Shown: piece by piece, positions 1-5,145 of the stretch
Position numbering within the stretch: position 1 is the first letter of the stretch
Layout of the letters: each line of letters begins with the position of its first letter
Source: Clostridiales bacterium
GTDB taxonomy: Bacteria > Bacillota > Clostridia > Oscillospirales > Oscillospiraceae
Assembly: GCA_021205375.1 (NCBI GenBank)
Contig: JAJPXR010000096.1
Span: 1 to 5,145, forward strand
Length of the DNA: 5,145 nt
Direction: 5' to 3'
Notes under the pieces: generated by a model
Told to the model about the DNA's origin: nothing
The model's input: the letters and a program-made list of their open reading frames with translations, nothing else
The model's database searches: none
Made by a program: the position numbers and the translations under genes

Positions 1-52
1 TATGAATTTGGGGCCAGGTGCTTTACCTGACCCCAACATTTATTATAGAACC
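1..52. mobile_element. Probable insertion-sequence terminus (left), ISL3-like
   Basis: Positions 31-52 read, on the minus strand, GGTTCTAT-N3-AA-N2-GTTGGGG. The same motif occurs at 5095-5116 on the plus strand, with 17 of 22 bases identical and inverted relative to this copy. The GG tip points inward to the operon, so the element body would lie to the left, outside the window. A GG-starting imperfect terminal inverted repeat fits ISL3-family elements, but that family name rests on memory and no transposase is visible. The stretch is A/T-richer than the genes and has no coding content. It could instead be a miniature repeat without a transposase. Confidence 0.5.
8..36. repeat. Hairpin inside the left IS-like end
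   Basis: The arms TTGGGGCCAGGT (8-19) and ACCTGACCCCAA (25-36) pair at 11 of 12 positions, with one C/A mismatch and a five-base loop. The inner copy of GTTGGGG in the terminal motif forms part of the stem. No T-run follows on either strand, so it is not an evident intrinsic terminator. It may be a subterminal palindrome of the element. Confidence 0.6.
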
Positions 53-68
53 CATTTATTATAGAACC
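37..68. repeat. 16-bp perfect tandem duplication
   Basis: The unit CATTTATTATAGAACC occurs at 37-52 and is repeated exactly at 53-68, followed by the first two bases of a third copy (CA, 69-70). The unit is the outer part of the IS-like terminal motif, so the element tip exists twice in a row next to the operon terminator. Replication slippage, an imprecise transposition junction or an assembly error could all produce this. Confidence 0.85.
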
Positions 69-71
69 CAG

Positions 72-117
72 AAAAAAAGCGGGGAAAGGATGTCCGAGAA
101 CATTCTTTCTCCGCTTT
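72..117 (-). terminator. Rho-independent terminator of the transporter operon
   Basis: Read on the minus strand, the 18-base arms at 100-117 and 76-93 pair at 16 of 18 positions around a six-base loop (94-99). The stem runs into seven consecutive T residues (complement of A72-A78). It begins about 20 bases after the stop of the last permease gene, which is where an operon terminator belongs. On the plus strand no T-run follows, so it works in one direction. The IS-like sequence starts immediately beyond the T-run. Confidence 0.88.
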
Positions 118-137
118 GTTGGTTTAAGGGAACTCGT

Positions 138-1178
138 TTACTTCTTGCGGTCCTTCAGCAGGGCAAAGACGCTTTGCAGCACGATGAAGAAGCACAGCAG
201 TGCGGCAGTGGCGATGTTGGCCCAGGAGGACAACAGCTTGCCGTTGGTCTTGACCAGGCTGGAAATGGTGCCGTTGATGAGCACGCCGAAGAAGGAGCCG
301 ATGACGTTGCCCACGCCGCCGGTCAGCAGGGTGCCGCCGATGACGGAGGAGGCGATGGCGTCCATCTCCAAACCGGTGGCCTGGGAGACCGAACCGGCCA
401 TGGTGTTCAGGCAGTAGCAGATACCGCCGATGGAGCACAGGAAGGAGGACAGGACATAGGCTTCCATCTTGGTCTTTTTCACGTCCAGGCCCATCATGGC
501 GGCGGACTGTTCGCTGCCGCCCACGGCGTAGAGGCTGCGGCCAAACTTGGTATAACGCAGCACCAGGAAGATGATGACCAGAACCGCTAGGGCGATGACC
601 ACGCCCACCCGGATGTAGGGGACCTGGAGGATGCCCTTCTTGTTGTAGTAGCCGCCGAAGGGGAGGGTGATCTTCGCGTTGGCCCAGGTGTAGAACAGGC
701 TGTCCGAGGGGACAGAGACCTGGTCAGTGGAGATCACTGCCGTCATGCCTCGACAGAAGAACATGCCTGCCATGGAGACGATGAAGGGCTGGATCTCCAG
801 ATAGCCCACGCAGAAGCCCTGGAACATGCCGAACACCACGCCGATGACCAGCACCAGGATGCACAGCAGGATGGGATTCATCCCCCACTCAGACATGCCC
901 ACGGCCAGCAGCATACAGTCCATGGCGATGAGCGCGCCGACCGAGATGTCAATGCCGCCGGTGAGCATGACGCAGGTCATGCCGCAGGCCACGCACAGCA
1001 GGCCCGCATTGGTGATGAGGATGTTCAGGAAGTTTTGCAGGTGGGTGAAGCCCTTTCCGGCATAGATGACGCAGCCAACGGCGTACATCACGATAAACAG
1101 GGCGATGGTAATGAGCAGCAGCAGGGTGTTGCCGTTGATCTGCCTGCGCTCCTTCACCGCGTTTTCAGGCTTTTTCAT
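138..1178 (-). CDS. yjfF: Sugar ABC transporter permease, YjfF-like
   Basis: This is an inner-membrane permease of the BPD_transp_2 family, one of two that form the translocation pore of a CUT2 sugar importer. It has 346 residues; E. coli YjfF has about 330. Hydrophobic segments are visible near residues 17-40, 53-72, 103-119, 191-207, 240-256 and 321-341. The family loop GGIDISVG is at 74-81 and the conserved DAIASSVIGGTLLTGGVG stretch starts at residue 273; both match YjfF as I recall it. The tail KDRKK is basic, so cytoplasmic. The ATG overlaps the stop of the upstream permease as ATGA and has a strong ribosome-binding site, which fixes the start. It is the last gene of the operon, before the terminator at 72-117. 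The family is certain; YjfF over another CUT2 permease is likely because it pairs with YtfT- and YtfR-like partners. Confidence 0.9.
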   Translation of the reverse strand: MKKPENAVKERRQINGNTLLLLITIALFIVMYAVGCVIYAGKGFTHLQNFLNILITNAGLLCVACGMTCVMLTGGIDISVGALIAMDCMLLAVGMSEWGMNPILLCILVLVIGVVFGMFQGFCVGYLEIQPFIVSMAGMFFCRGMTAVISTDQVSVPSDSLFYTWANAKITLPFGGYYNKKGILQVPYIRVGVVIALAVLVIIFLVLRYTKFGRSLYAVGGSEQSAAMMGLDVKKTKMEAYVLSSFLCSIGGICYCLNTMAGSVSQATGLEMDAIASSVIGGTLLTGGVGNVIGSFFGVLINGTISSLVKTNGKLLSSWANIATAALLCFFIVLQSVFALLKDRKK

Positions 1179-2266
1179 ACGCTGGCCGCCTCCTTTCCCT
1201 GGACCTGCTGGCGCTTAGCCCGCTGCTTGGCCAAAAATTCCTTGAAGGGGGGCGCCTGGATGACCACGATGATGATGACGATGATGCCCTTGAACACAGG
1301 GGCCTGGGCGCTGGAAACGCCCATGTTGTACATGGTGGTGGTGATAGCCTGGATGGTGTAGGCGCCGATGATGGAGCCTGCCAGGTTGAACTTGCCGCCG
1401 CCCAAGCTGTTGCCGCCCAGGGCCACGGCAAGGATCGCGTCCATCTCGTAGTTCAGGCCGATGTTGTTGGCGTCGGCGGAGGTGATACGGGAGGAGGCCA
1501 CCAGGCCGGCGATGCCGGCACACAGACCGCAGATGATGTAGCACAGCAAAATCAGCCGCTGGGAGTTCAGTCCCGCGATGCGGGACGCCTTCCGGTTGAT
1601 ACCCACGGACTGCACATAGAGACCAAAAGCGGTCTTTTTCAGTACGATGGTCATGGCCGCCACGCACACCGCCGCGATGATAATGGGGGTGGGGATGGGG
1701 CCGATGTAGCCGCCGAAGATGTCGTAGCCGATGGAGAGGCCGCTGGTGGGAACGCGGATGTAGACGATCAGGTTGTTACAGAACAGCAACCCGATGGCCC
1801 TGGCCGCGGAATACAAAATCAGCGTGGCCACCATTGGCTGGACGTTCAGATAGGCCACCAGGGTGCCGTTAAACGCGCCGCACAGCGCGCCCATCAGCAG
1901 GCAGCCCAGCACGCCCACGATAAGGGGCATGGCGAAGGAGGTGGTGGAGGAGACGCCGTAGCCCGCCAGCAGCATACAGCAGAAGCAGGCGCACAGGCTC
2001 ATGACGGAGCCGACGGAAATATCAGTACCGGCGGAAGCGGAGACCACCAGCGTCATACCGATAGCGAGGATGGCCACCTCACTGCCGCGGTTCAGCACGT
2101 CGATGATACGGCCGTAGAGCAGGCCGTTCTTGATGGAGATGGTGAAGAAGCTCCAGGGGGCCTTGCCCATGGCGACATCCGCGATGACGTTGATGCACAT
2201 GACCAGAATCATACAGAAAATCGGCAGGAACAGCTTCATCTGGGTAATTTTTCTTATTCTGCTCAT
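1175..2266 (-). CDS. ytfT: Sugar ABC transporter permease, YtfT-like
   Basis: This is the first permease of the importer, BPD_transp_2 family, 363 residues against about 341 in E. coli YtfT. An N-terminal hydrophobic helix spans residues 11-29. The family loop appears as GTDISVG at 80-86, where GGIDLSVG is more usual. The stretch SADANN (263-268) followed by DAILAVALGG (276-285) and a GGGKFNLAGSIIG segment closely parallels YtfT. The C-terminus is a run of Ile/Val codons (about 328-336) followed by a basic cytoplasmic tail. It presumably pairs with the YjfF-like protein as a heterodimer in the membrane. The gene overlaps the ATPase stop by four bases (ATGA) and the next permease start likewise, so the three genes are translationally coupled. 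The substitution in the GGIDLSVG loop is worth noting but probably tolerated. Confidence 0.9.
   Translation of the reverse strand: MSRIRKITQMKLFLPIFCMILVMCINVIADVAMGKAPWSFFTISIKNGLLYGRIIDVLNRGSEVAILAIGMTLVVSASAGTDISVGSVMSLCACFCCMLLAGYGVSSTTSFAMPLIVGVLGCLLMGALCGAFNGTLVAYLNVQPMVATLILYSAARAIGLLFCNNLIVYIRVPTSGLSIGYDIFGGYIGPIPTPIIIAAVCVAAMTIVLKKTAFGLYVQSVGINRKASRIAGLNSQRLILLCYIICGLCAGIAGLVASSRITSADANNIGLNYEMDAILAVALGGNSLGGGKFNLAGSIIGAYTIQAITTTMYNMGVSSAQAPVFKGIIVIIIVVIQAPPFKEFLAKQRAKRQQVQGKEAASV
1189..1196 (-). promoter_or_regulatory. Ribosome-binding site for the yjfF-like gene
   Basis: AAAGGAGG on the minus strand lies ten bases before the ATG at 1178-1176, inside the last codons of the upstream permease. 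It supports this ATG and translational coupling through the four-base ATGA overlap. Confidence 0.85.
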
Positions 2267-3783
2267 TCCGAATCACCTCCGCCAGCGATGGCAGCCATGA
2301 CCTGCTCTTGGGTCAGCTCTCCGTCCAGCTCGCCGATCTTCGCGCCGTCCCGCAGCACCGCCAGGCGGTTGCAGGTGCGAAGCATTTCCTCAATTTCGGA
2401 GGAGATGAACATGATGCTCTTGCCCTCCTGGGCCAGTTGAATGACCAGCTTCTGAATTTCGGTCTTGGTGCCCACGTCGATGCCGCGGGTCGGCTCGTCC
2501 AGAATCAGGAAGTCCGGGTCGGTGGCCAGCCACCGGGCCAGGATGACCTTCTGCTGGTTGCCGCCAGAAAGCTGCTTGATGAGGGTCTCCTTGGATGCGG
2601 TCTTGATTTGCAGGGTCTCGATGTACTCGTCCGCCAGCTTCTCCTGCTCGGCGCGGGAGAGCAGATGGCCCATGCCCCGCTTGGCCTGGAGTGCCAGGAT
2701 GATGTTCTCCCGGACGGACAGGTCAGCGATGATGCCCTCGGCCTTCCGGTCATCGGGCAACAGGCCCATGCCCAGATTCATGGCGTCGATGGGGGCGTTG
2801 ATCTTGACCTCCTCGCCCTTGACCTTCAGGGTGCCGGTCTGGGCCTTGTCCGCGCCGTAGATGGCACGGGCCAGCTCGCTGCGGCCGGAACCCAGCAGCC
2901 CGGTCAGGCCGACCACCTCGCCCTTACGGATCTCCAAATCAAAGGGCTTGATGGTCCCCTTGTGGCTCAGGCCCTTGGCGTCGATCATCATTTCCGCGTT
3001 GGACAGGTCAGTCCCGCCTTCGGGCTTGATGTCGGCCAGGTCGTCGAAGTCCTTGCCCATCATAGCGGCCACCAGCTTGACACGGGGCAGCTCGGCGATG
3101 GGATACTCGCCCACCAACTGGCCGTTGCGCAGCACGGTGATGCGGTCGCAGACGGCGTAGACCTGCTCCAGGAAGTGGGTGACAAAGACGATGCTGACGC
3201 CCTCGTCCCGGAGGCGGCGCATCAGGCCGAACAGCTTCTCCACCTCGTTGTCGTCCAGAGAGGAGGTAGGCTCGTCCAGGATCAGCACCTTGCAGTCCAT
3301 ATCCACGGCGCGGGCGATGGCGATCATCTGTTGCAGCGCCAGGGAGTAGTTCTCCAGGTTCTGGGTCACGTCGATGTCAAAGTCCAGGTCGGCCATGATG
3401 CGCTTGGCCCCCTCCACCATGGCTTTGCGGTCGATGGTGTGGAACTTGGTCATCGGCTCCCGGCCAATGTAGAGGTTTTCCGCCACGCTCAGGTTGGGGC
3501 AGAGGTTGACCTCCTGGTACACGGTGGAGATGCCCTTTTTCTGGGCATCCAGGGTGGAACGGTTGCGGATTGGTCCGTCGATGCCGTCCAGTCGGATCTC
3601 ACCGGCTTCAAAGTTGTTAATGCCGGTCAGACATTTGATGAGGGTAGACTTGCCCGCGCCGTTTTCCCCCATCAGCGCGTGGATTTCGCCCTTGTAGAGC
3701 GTCAGGTCCACGTCCTGCAATGCCTTGACGCCGGGGAAGGTCATACAGATCCCCCGCATGGTCAAGACGACGTTGTCTTTCAT
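2263..3783 (-). CDS. ytfR: Sugar ABC transporter ATP-binding protein, YtfR-like
   Basis: This cytoplasmic ATPase drives the importer. It has two fused nucleotide-binding domains in 506 residues, the usual CUT2 architecture (E. coli YtfR is about 500). Domain 1 has Walker A GENGAGKST at 39-47, Q-loop Gln90, Walker B KVLILDEPT at 165-173 and switch His203, but a degenerate signature (YSLALQQ, 146-152) in place of LSGGQ. Domain 2 has a canonical signature LSGGNQQK at 405-412 and Walker B FLILDEPT at 425-432. Its Walker A is degenerate (GLLGSGRSE, Arg for Lys at 301) and SSE replaces the switch His near 461-463. By ABC geometry, domain 1's Walker A would pair with domain 2's good signature, giving one competent site. 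This asymmetry is normal in the family. KGTIKPFDLE (275-284) and PDDRKAEG (343-350) also fit YtfR. It overlaps ytfT by ATGA and follows a 206-bp spacer after the binding-protein gene. Confidence 0.93.
   Translation of the reverse strand: MKDNVVLTMRGICMTFPGVKALQDVDLTLYKGEIHALMGENGAGKSTLIKCLTGINNFEAGEIRLDGIDGPIRNRSTLDAQKKGISTVYQEVNLCPNLSVAENLYIGREPMTKFHTIDRKAMVEGAKRIMADLDFDIDVTQNLENYSLALQQMIAIARAVDMDCKVLILDEPTSSLDDNEVEKLFGLMRRLRDEGVSIVFVTHFLEQVYAVCDRITVLRNGQLVGEYPIAELPRVKLVAAMMGKDFDDLADIKPEGGTDLSNAEMMIDAKGLSHKGTIKPFDLEIRKGEVVGLTGLLGSGRSELARAIYGADKAQTGTLKVKGEEVKINAPIDAMNLGMGLLPDDRKAEGIIADLSVRENIILALQAKRGMGHLLSRAEQEKLADEYIETLQIKTASKETLIKQLSGGNQQKVILARWLATDPDFLILDEPTRGIDVGTKTEIQKLVIQLAQEGKSIMFISSEIEEMLRTCNRLAVLRDGAKIGELDGELTQEQVMAAIAGGGDSE
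2273..2280 (-). promoter_or_regulatory. Ribosome-binding site for the ytfT-like gene
   Basis: GGAGGTGA on the minus strand lies a few bases upstream of the ATG at 2266-2264 and within the Gly-Gly-Asp codons ending the ATPase gene. It is a near-perfect match to the 16S anti-Shine-Dalgarno and selects this start. Confidence 0.88.
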
Positions 3784-3791
3784 CTGCTTGT

Positions 3792-3797
3792 CTCCTT
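3792..3797 (-). promoter_or_regulatory. Ribosome-binding site for the ytfR-like gene
   Basis: AAGGAG on the minus strand lies eight bases before the ATG at 3783-3781. An ATG further upstream at 3805-3803 is in another frame and lacks a good site, so the start at 3783 is preferred. Confidence 0.85.
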
Positions 3798-3819
3798 TCC
3801 TTCATAGGTTTCGTGTTCT

Positions 3820-3877
3820 GCTGTCACCGCAGGACGAACCGGCCCCCAAAGGGGCTGAACCGTCCTGGAGTGACAGC
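3820..3877 (-). repeat. Long intercistronic hairpin between binding protein and ATPase genes
   Basis: The arms form an 8-bp outer stem (GCTGTCAC at 3820-3827 with GTGACAGC at 3870-3877), a 2x2 internal mismatch and a 7-bp stem (CAGGACG with CGTCCTG). A 3x3 internal loop and a 7-bp terminal stem (3840-3846 with 3851-3857, one G/T pair) follow, closed by a four-base loop. That gives about 22 pairs in 58 bases. No T-run follows in the direction of transcription, so it is not a standard terminator. A similarly placed palindrome between malE and malF is known to protect the upstream messenger; a like role here, raising binding-protein yield over ATPase and permeases, is inference. Confidence 0.75.
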
Positions 3878-3879
3878 AC

Positions 3880-3925
3880 AGGGGAGGAGAACCCAAAGAA
3901 CCGTACTCAGGATTGCTCCTCCCCT
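3880..3925 (+). terminator. GC-rich stem-loop with plus-strand T-run
   Basis: AGGGGAGGAG (3880-3889) pairs perfectly over 10 bp with CTCCTCCCCT (3916-3925). The loop is 26 bases, and T5 (3925-3929) overlaps and follows the second arm on the plus strand. By shape it would stop plus-strand (antisense) transcription. There is no plus-strand gene for it to end, so it may simply be a second structural stem in the minus-strand message. The large loop weakens the terminator reading. Confidence 0.4.
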
Positions 3926-3956
3926 TTTTGTCAGTTTAGCTGATTAAATTGGACCA

Positions 3957-3979
3957 GGGGAAAGCGGTAACGCTTCCCT
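3957..3979 (-). repeat. Small hairpin just after the binding-protein stop
   Basis: On the minus strand GGGAAGCG pairs with CGCTTTCCC (one bulged base, four-base loop), about ten bases beyond the TAA of the binding-protein gene. No T-run follows. It is the first of three stem-loops in the 3784-3989 spacer; the rest of the spacer is A/T-rich and holds no open frame or promoter that I can recognise. A role in messenger 3'-end stability is possible. Confidence 0.5.
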
Positions 3980-3989
3980 TGTGCGGCAA

Positions 3990-5078
3990 TTAATACTGAG
4001 CCTCGACGACCTCGTCGGTGACGACGGTGACGGTCTGCTCTTCGCCGTCCACGGTGAAGGAGGAGACGGTGTCGTCATAGGTGAACCAATGCTCTTCCAT
4101 GTAGACCTCGGTCTCGGGGGTCTCGCCAGCCTCCAGCTGCTCGATAACTTCGGCGACGAAGGGAGCGGCCAGGGGGTTGCACTCGAAGTCGGCGTTGATG
4201 AGGCCCTGCTGGACATACTCCAGACCGGCGGTGCAGGCGTCGAAGGAGATGAGGATGACGTCGCCGTCCTCGCCATAGCTGACGCCGGCGTTGGTCATGG
4301 CGGTCATAGCGCCAAAGGCTTCGTTATCGTTCTGGCAGATGACCACGTTGAACTGGCCCTCATAGCTCTTGCAGTAGGACTCCATGACCTCCTGGCCACC
4401 GTCCTGGGTGAAGTCGCCGTCCTGAGAGTCCAGGATAGTCCAGCCATAGGTGTCAGCGATCTCCTGGAAGCCTTCGGTACGGCCGAGGGTGGCGGAGGCG
4501 CCGGTGGTGCCCTCGATGACCAGGATGCCGGAGATCTCAATGCCCTTGGCCTCGGCGTAGGCGTTCAGCCACTCGCCGGCGGCCTTGCCCTCGGTGGTGA
4601 AGTTGGAGCCGACCCAAGCGGCGTACTTGTCGGAGTCGTCGATGGTACGGTCAATGACGATGACGGGGATGCCCGCATCCTCGCACTCTGTCAGGACGGT
4701 GTCCCAGCCGGTGGAGACGATGGGGTCGATGATGATGTAGTCAACTTCCTGCTGGATGAAGCCACGGACGGCCTCCAACTGGGTGGCGGAGTCGTTGTCG
4801 CAGTCCACGAAGACCAGCTCATAGCCGTTCTCTTCGGTGAACACGTCCTGGCAGGACTGGGTGGAGGCGGTACGCCAGTCGGACTCATGGCCCACCTGGG
4901 CGAAGCCAACGGTGATCAGAGAGCCGTCAGAGGCGGTGCTGTCCTCCGCGATGGAAGCCTCGGCGTCCTCGACGGAGTCAGCGGTGGAGACATCGCCGGT
5001 GGTGTCCTCAGTGGTGGTGTCGCTGGAGCTGCTGCCGCCGCAGGCGACCAGAGACAGCGCCATGCACAGAGCCAGCAC
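3990..5078 (-). CDS. ytfQ: Sugar ABC transporter substrate-binding lipoprotein, YtfQ-like, 5' end disrupted
   Basis: This is the extracellular sugar-binding component (Peripla_BP_4 fold), anchored as a lipoprotein. From the first possible start, GTG at 5078, it has 362 residues. The lipobox LVAC puts the lipidated Cys at 13, followed by a Ser/Thr/Asp/Glu tether to about 53 and the binding domain from ITVGFAQVGHESDWRTA (55-71). PIVSTGWDTVL (119-129), GTTGAS (190-195), QDGDFT (219-224) and EVMES (230-234) parallel YtfQ strongly. E. coli YtfQ prefers galactofuranose; the ligand here is unproven. The start is odd. No ribosome-binding site precedes the GTG, and a signal peptide begun there lacks its basic residues. 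The frame continues upstream as Lys-Phe-Phe-Ala-Leu (5093-5079), typical of an MKKFFAL signal start, but the preceding codons (ATA GAA CC) belong to the IS-like end and no ATG occurs before TGA at 5135-5133. The native start is probably lost or lies across an assembly break. Confidence 0.85.
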   Translation of the reverse strand: MLALCMALSLVACGGSSSSDTTTEDTTGDVSTADSVEDAEASIAEDSTASDGSLITVGFAQVGHESDWRTASTQSCQDVFTEENGYELVFVDCDNDSATQLEAVRGFIQQEVDYIIIDPIVSTGWDTVLTECEDAGIPVIVIDRTIDDSDKYAAWVGSNFTTEGKAAGEWLNAYAEAKGIEISGILVIEGTTGASATLGRTEGFQEIADTYGWTILDSQDGDFTQDGGQEVMESYCKSYEGQFNVVICQNDNEAFGAMTAMTNAGVSYGEDGDVILISFDACTAGLEYVQQGLINADFECNPLAAPFVAEVIEQLEAGETPETEVYMEEHWFTYDDTVSSFTVDGEEQTVTVVTDEVVEAQY

Positions 5079-5094
5079 GAGAGCGAAAAATTTT

Positions 5095-5145
5095 GGTTCT
5101 ATGTCAAGAGTTGGGGCAGAGAAAAATAACCCTCAAAAATAGTGA
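5095..5145. mobile_element. Probable insertion-sequence terminus (right), abutting the binding-protein gene
   Basis: From 5095 the plus strand reads GGTTCTAT-N3-AA-N2-GTTGGGG (to 5116), an inverted relative of the motif at 31-52 with 17 of 22 identities. Signal-peptide coding sequence of the binding protein ends directly at the GG tip, which argues that 5095 is a true junction. The remaining bases to 5145 are A-rich with no convincing open frame, which fits the non-coding edge of an element whose transposase lies outside the window. The ISL3-family assignment is tentative. An element end, a miniature repeat or a misjoined contig end all remain possible. Confidence 0.5.

Noticed and set aside
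1258..1290. GAT/GAC trinucleotide run, apparently a microsatellite
   Set aside because: It is the complement of successive Ile and Val codons in the last membrane helix of the YtfT-like permease, so the protein sequence explains it.
2308..3807. Long plus-strand open frame opposite the ATPase gene (about 500 codons)
   Set aside because: Its translation is a low-complexity mixture rich in Gly, Leu, Val, Asp, Gln and His. The minus strand here encodes a complete ATPase with all motifs. GC-rich coding sequence commonly leaves such antisense frames open.
5102..5107. Outward-facing TTGACA at the right IS-like end, a possible -35 box driving the operon
   Set aside because: The hexamer is perfect on the minus strand, but positions 16-18 bases downstream read GCTCTC-like sequence with no resemblance to TATAAT. 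A hybrid promoter at this junction is not supported.
3981..5129. Long plus-strand open frame opposite the binding-protein gene (about 380 codons)
   Set aside because: It is an antisense shadow with Gly/Val/Asp-rich low-complexity translation, no recognisable domain and no ribosome-binding site. The minus-strand gene is clear.
5101..5142. Short plus-strand frame from ATG at 5101 as a possible transposase start
   Set aside because: It encodes only 13 residues before TAG, lacks a ribosome-binding site and overlaps the putative terminal repeat.

Overview
The window carries one four-gene operon on the minus strand, encoding a complete sugar-type (CUT2 class) ABC importer. It is flanked at both ends by short sequences that look like insertion-sequence termini. 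In transcription order (right to left) the genes are a ytfQ-like lipoprotein substrate-binding protein (3990-5078), a ytfR-like double-domain ATPase (2263-3783), a ytfT-like permease (1175-2266) and a yjfF-like permease (138-1178). Gene order and recalled protein similarity match the E. coli galactofuranose importer ytfQRT-yjfF. The exact sugar cannot be read from this window.

The organism is probably a GC-rich Gram-positive gut Clostridium-class bacterium (Oscillospiraceae-like). The binding protein has a lipobox (LVAC) and a Ser/Thr/Asp-rich tether, as expected for a monoderm. The Shine-Dalgarno sites are strong AAGGAG/GGAGG types, and coding is GC-rich with A/T-rich intergenic tracts. This placement is inference; there is no rRNA or marker gene.

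Layout: 1-70 is an IS-like end with a hairpin and a 16-bp tandem duplication. 72-117 is the operon's intrinsic terminator. 138-3783 holds the two permeases and the ATPase, coupled by ATGA overlaps. 3784-3989 is a 206-bp intercistronic spacer with three successive hairpins. 3990-5094 is the binding protein gene. 5095-5145 is a second IS-like end in inverted orientation.

The most notable points are at the edges. The right-hand IS-like end abuts the signal-peptide codons of the binding-protein gene exactly where ATG and the ribosome-binding site should be, so that gene appears to have lost its native start. A related 22-bp motif (17 of 22 identical, inverted) lies just beyond the terminator at the other end. 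The operon is therefore bracketed by two related repeats, either as a composite-transposon-like cassette or because an assembly broke at repeats. I see no sign of an unknown enzymatic system; the coding content is a recognisable transporter.
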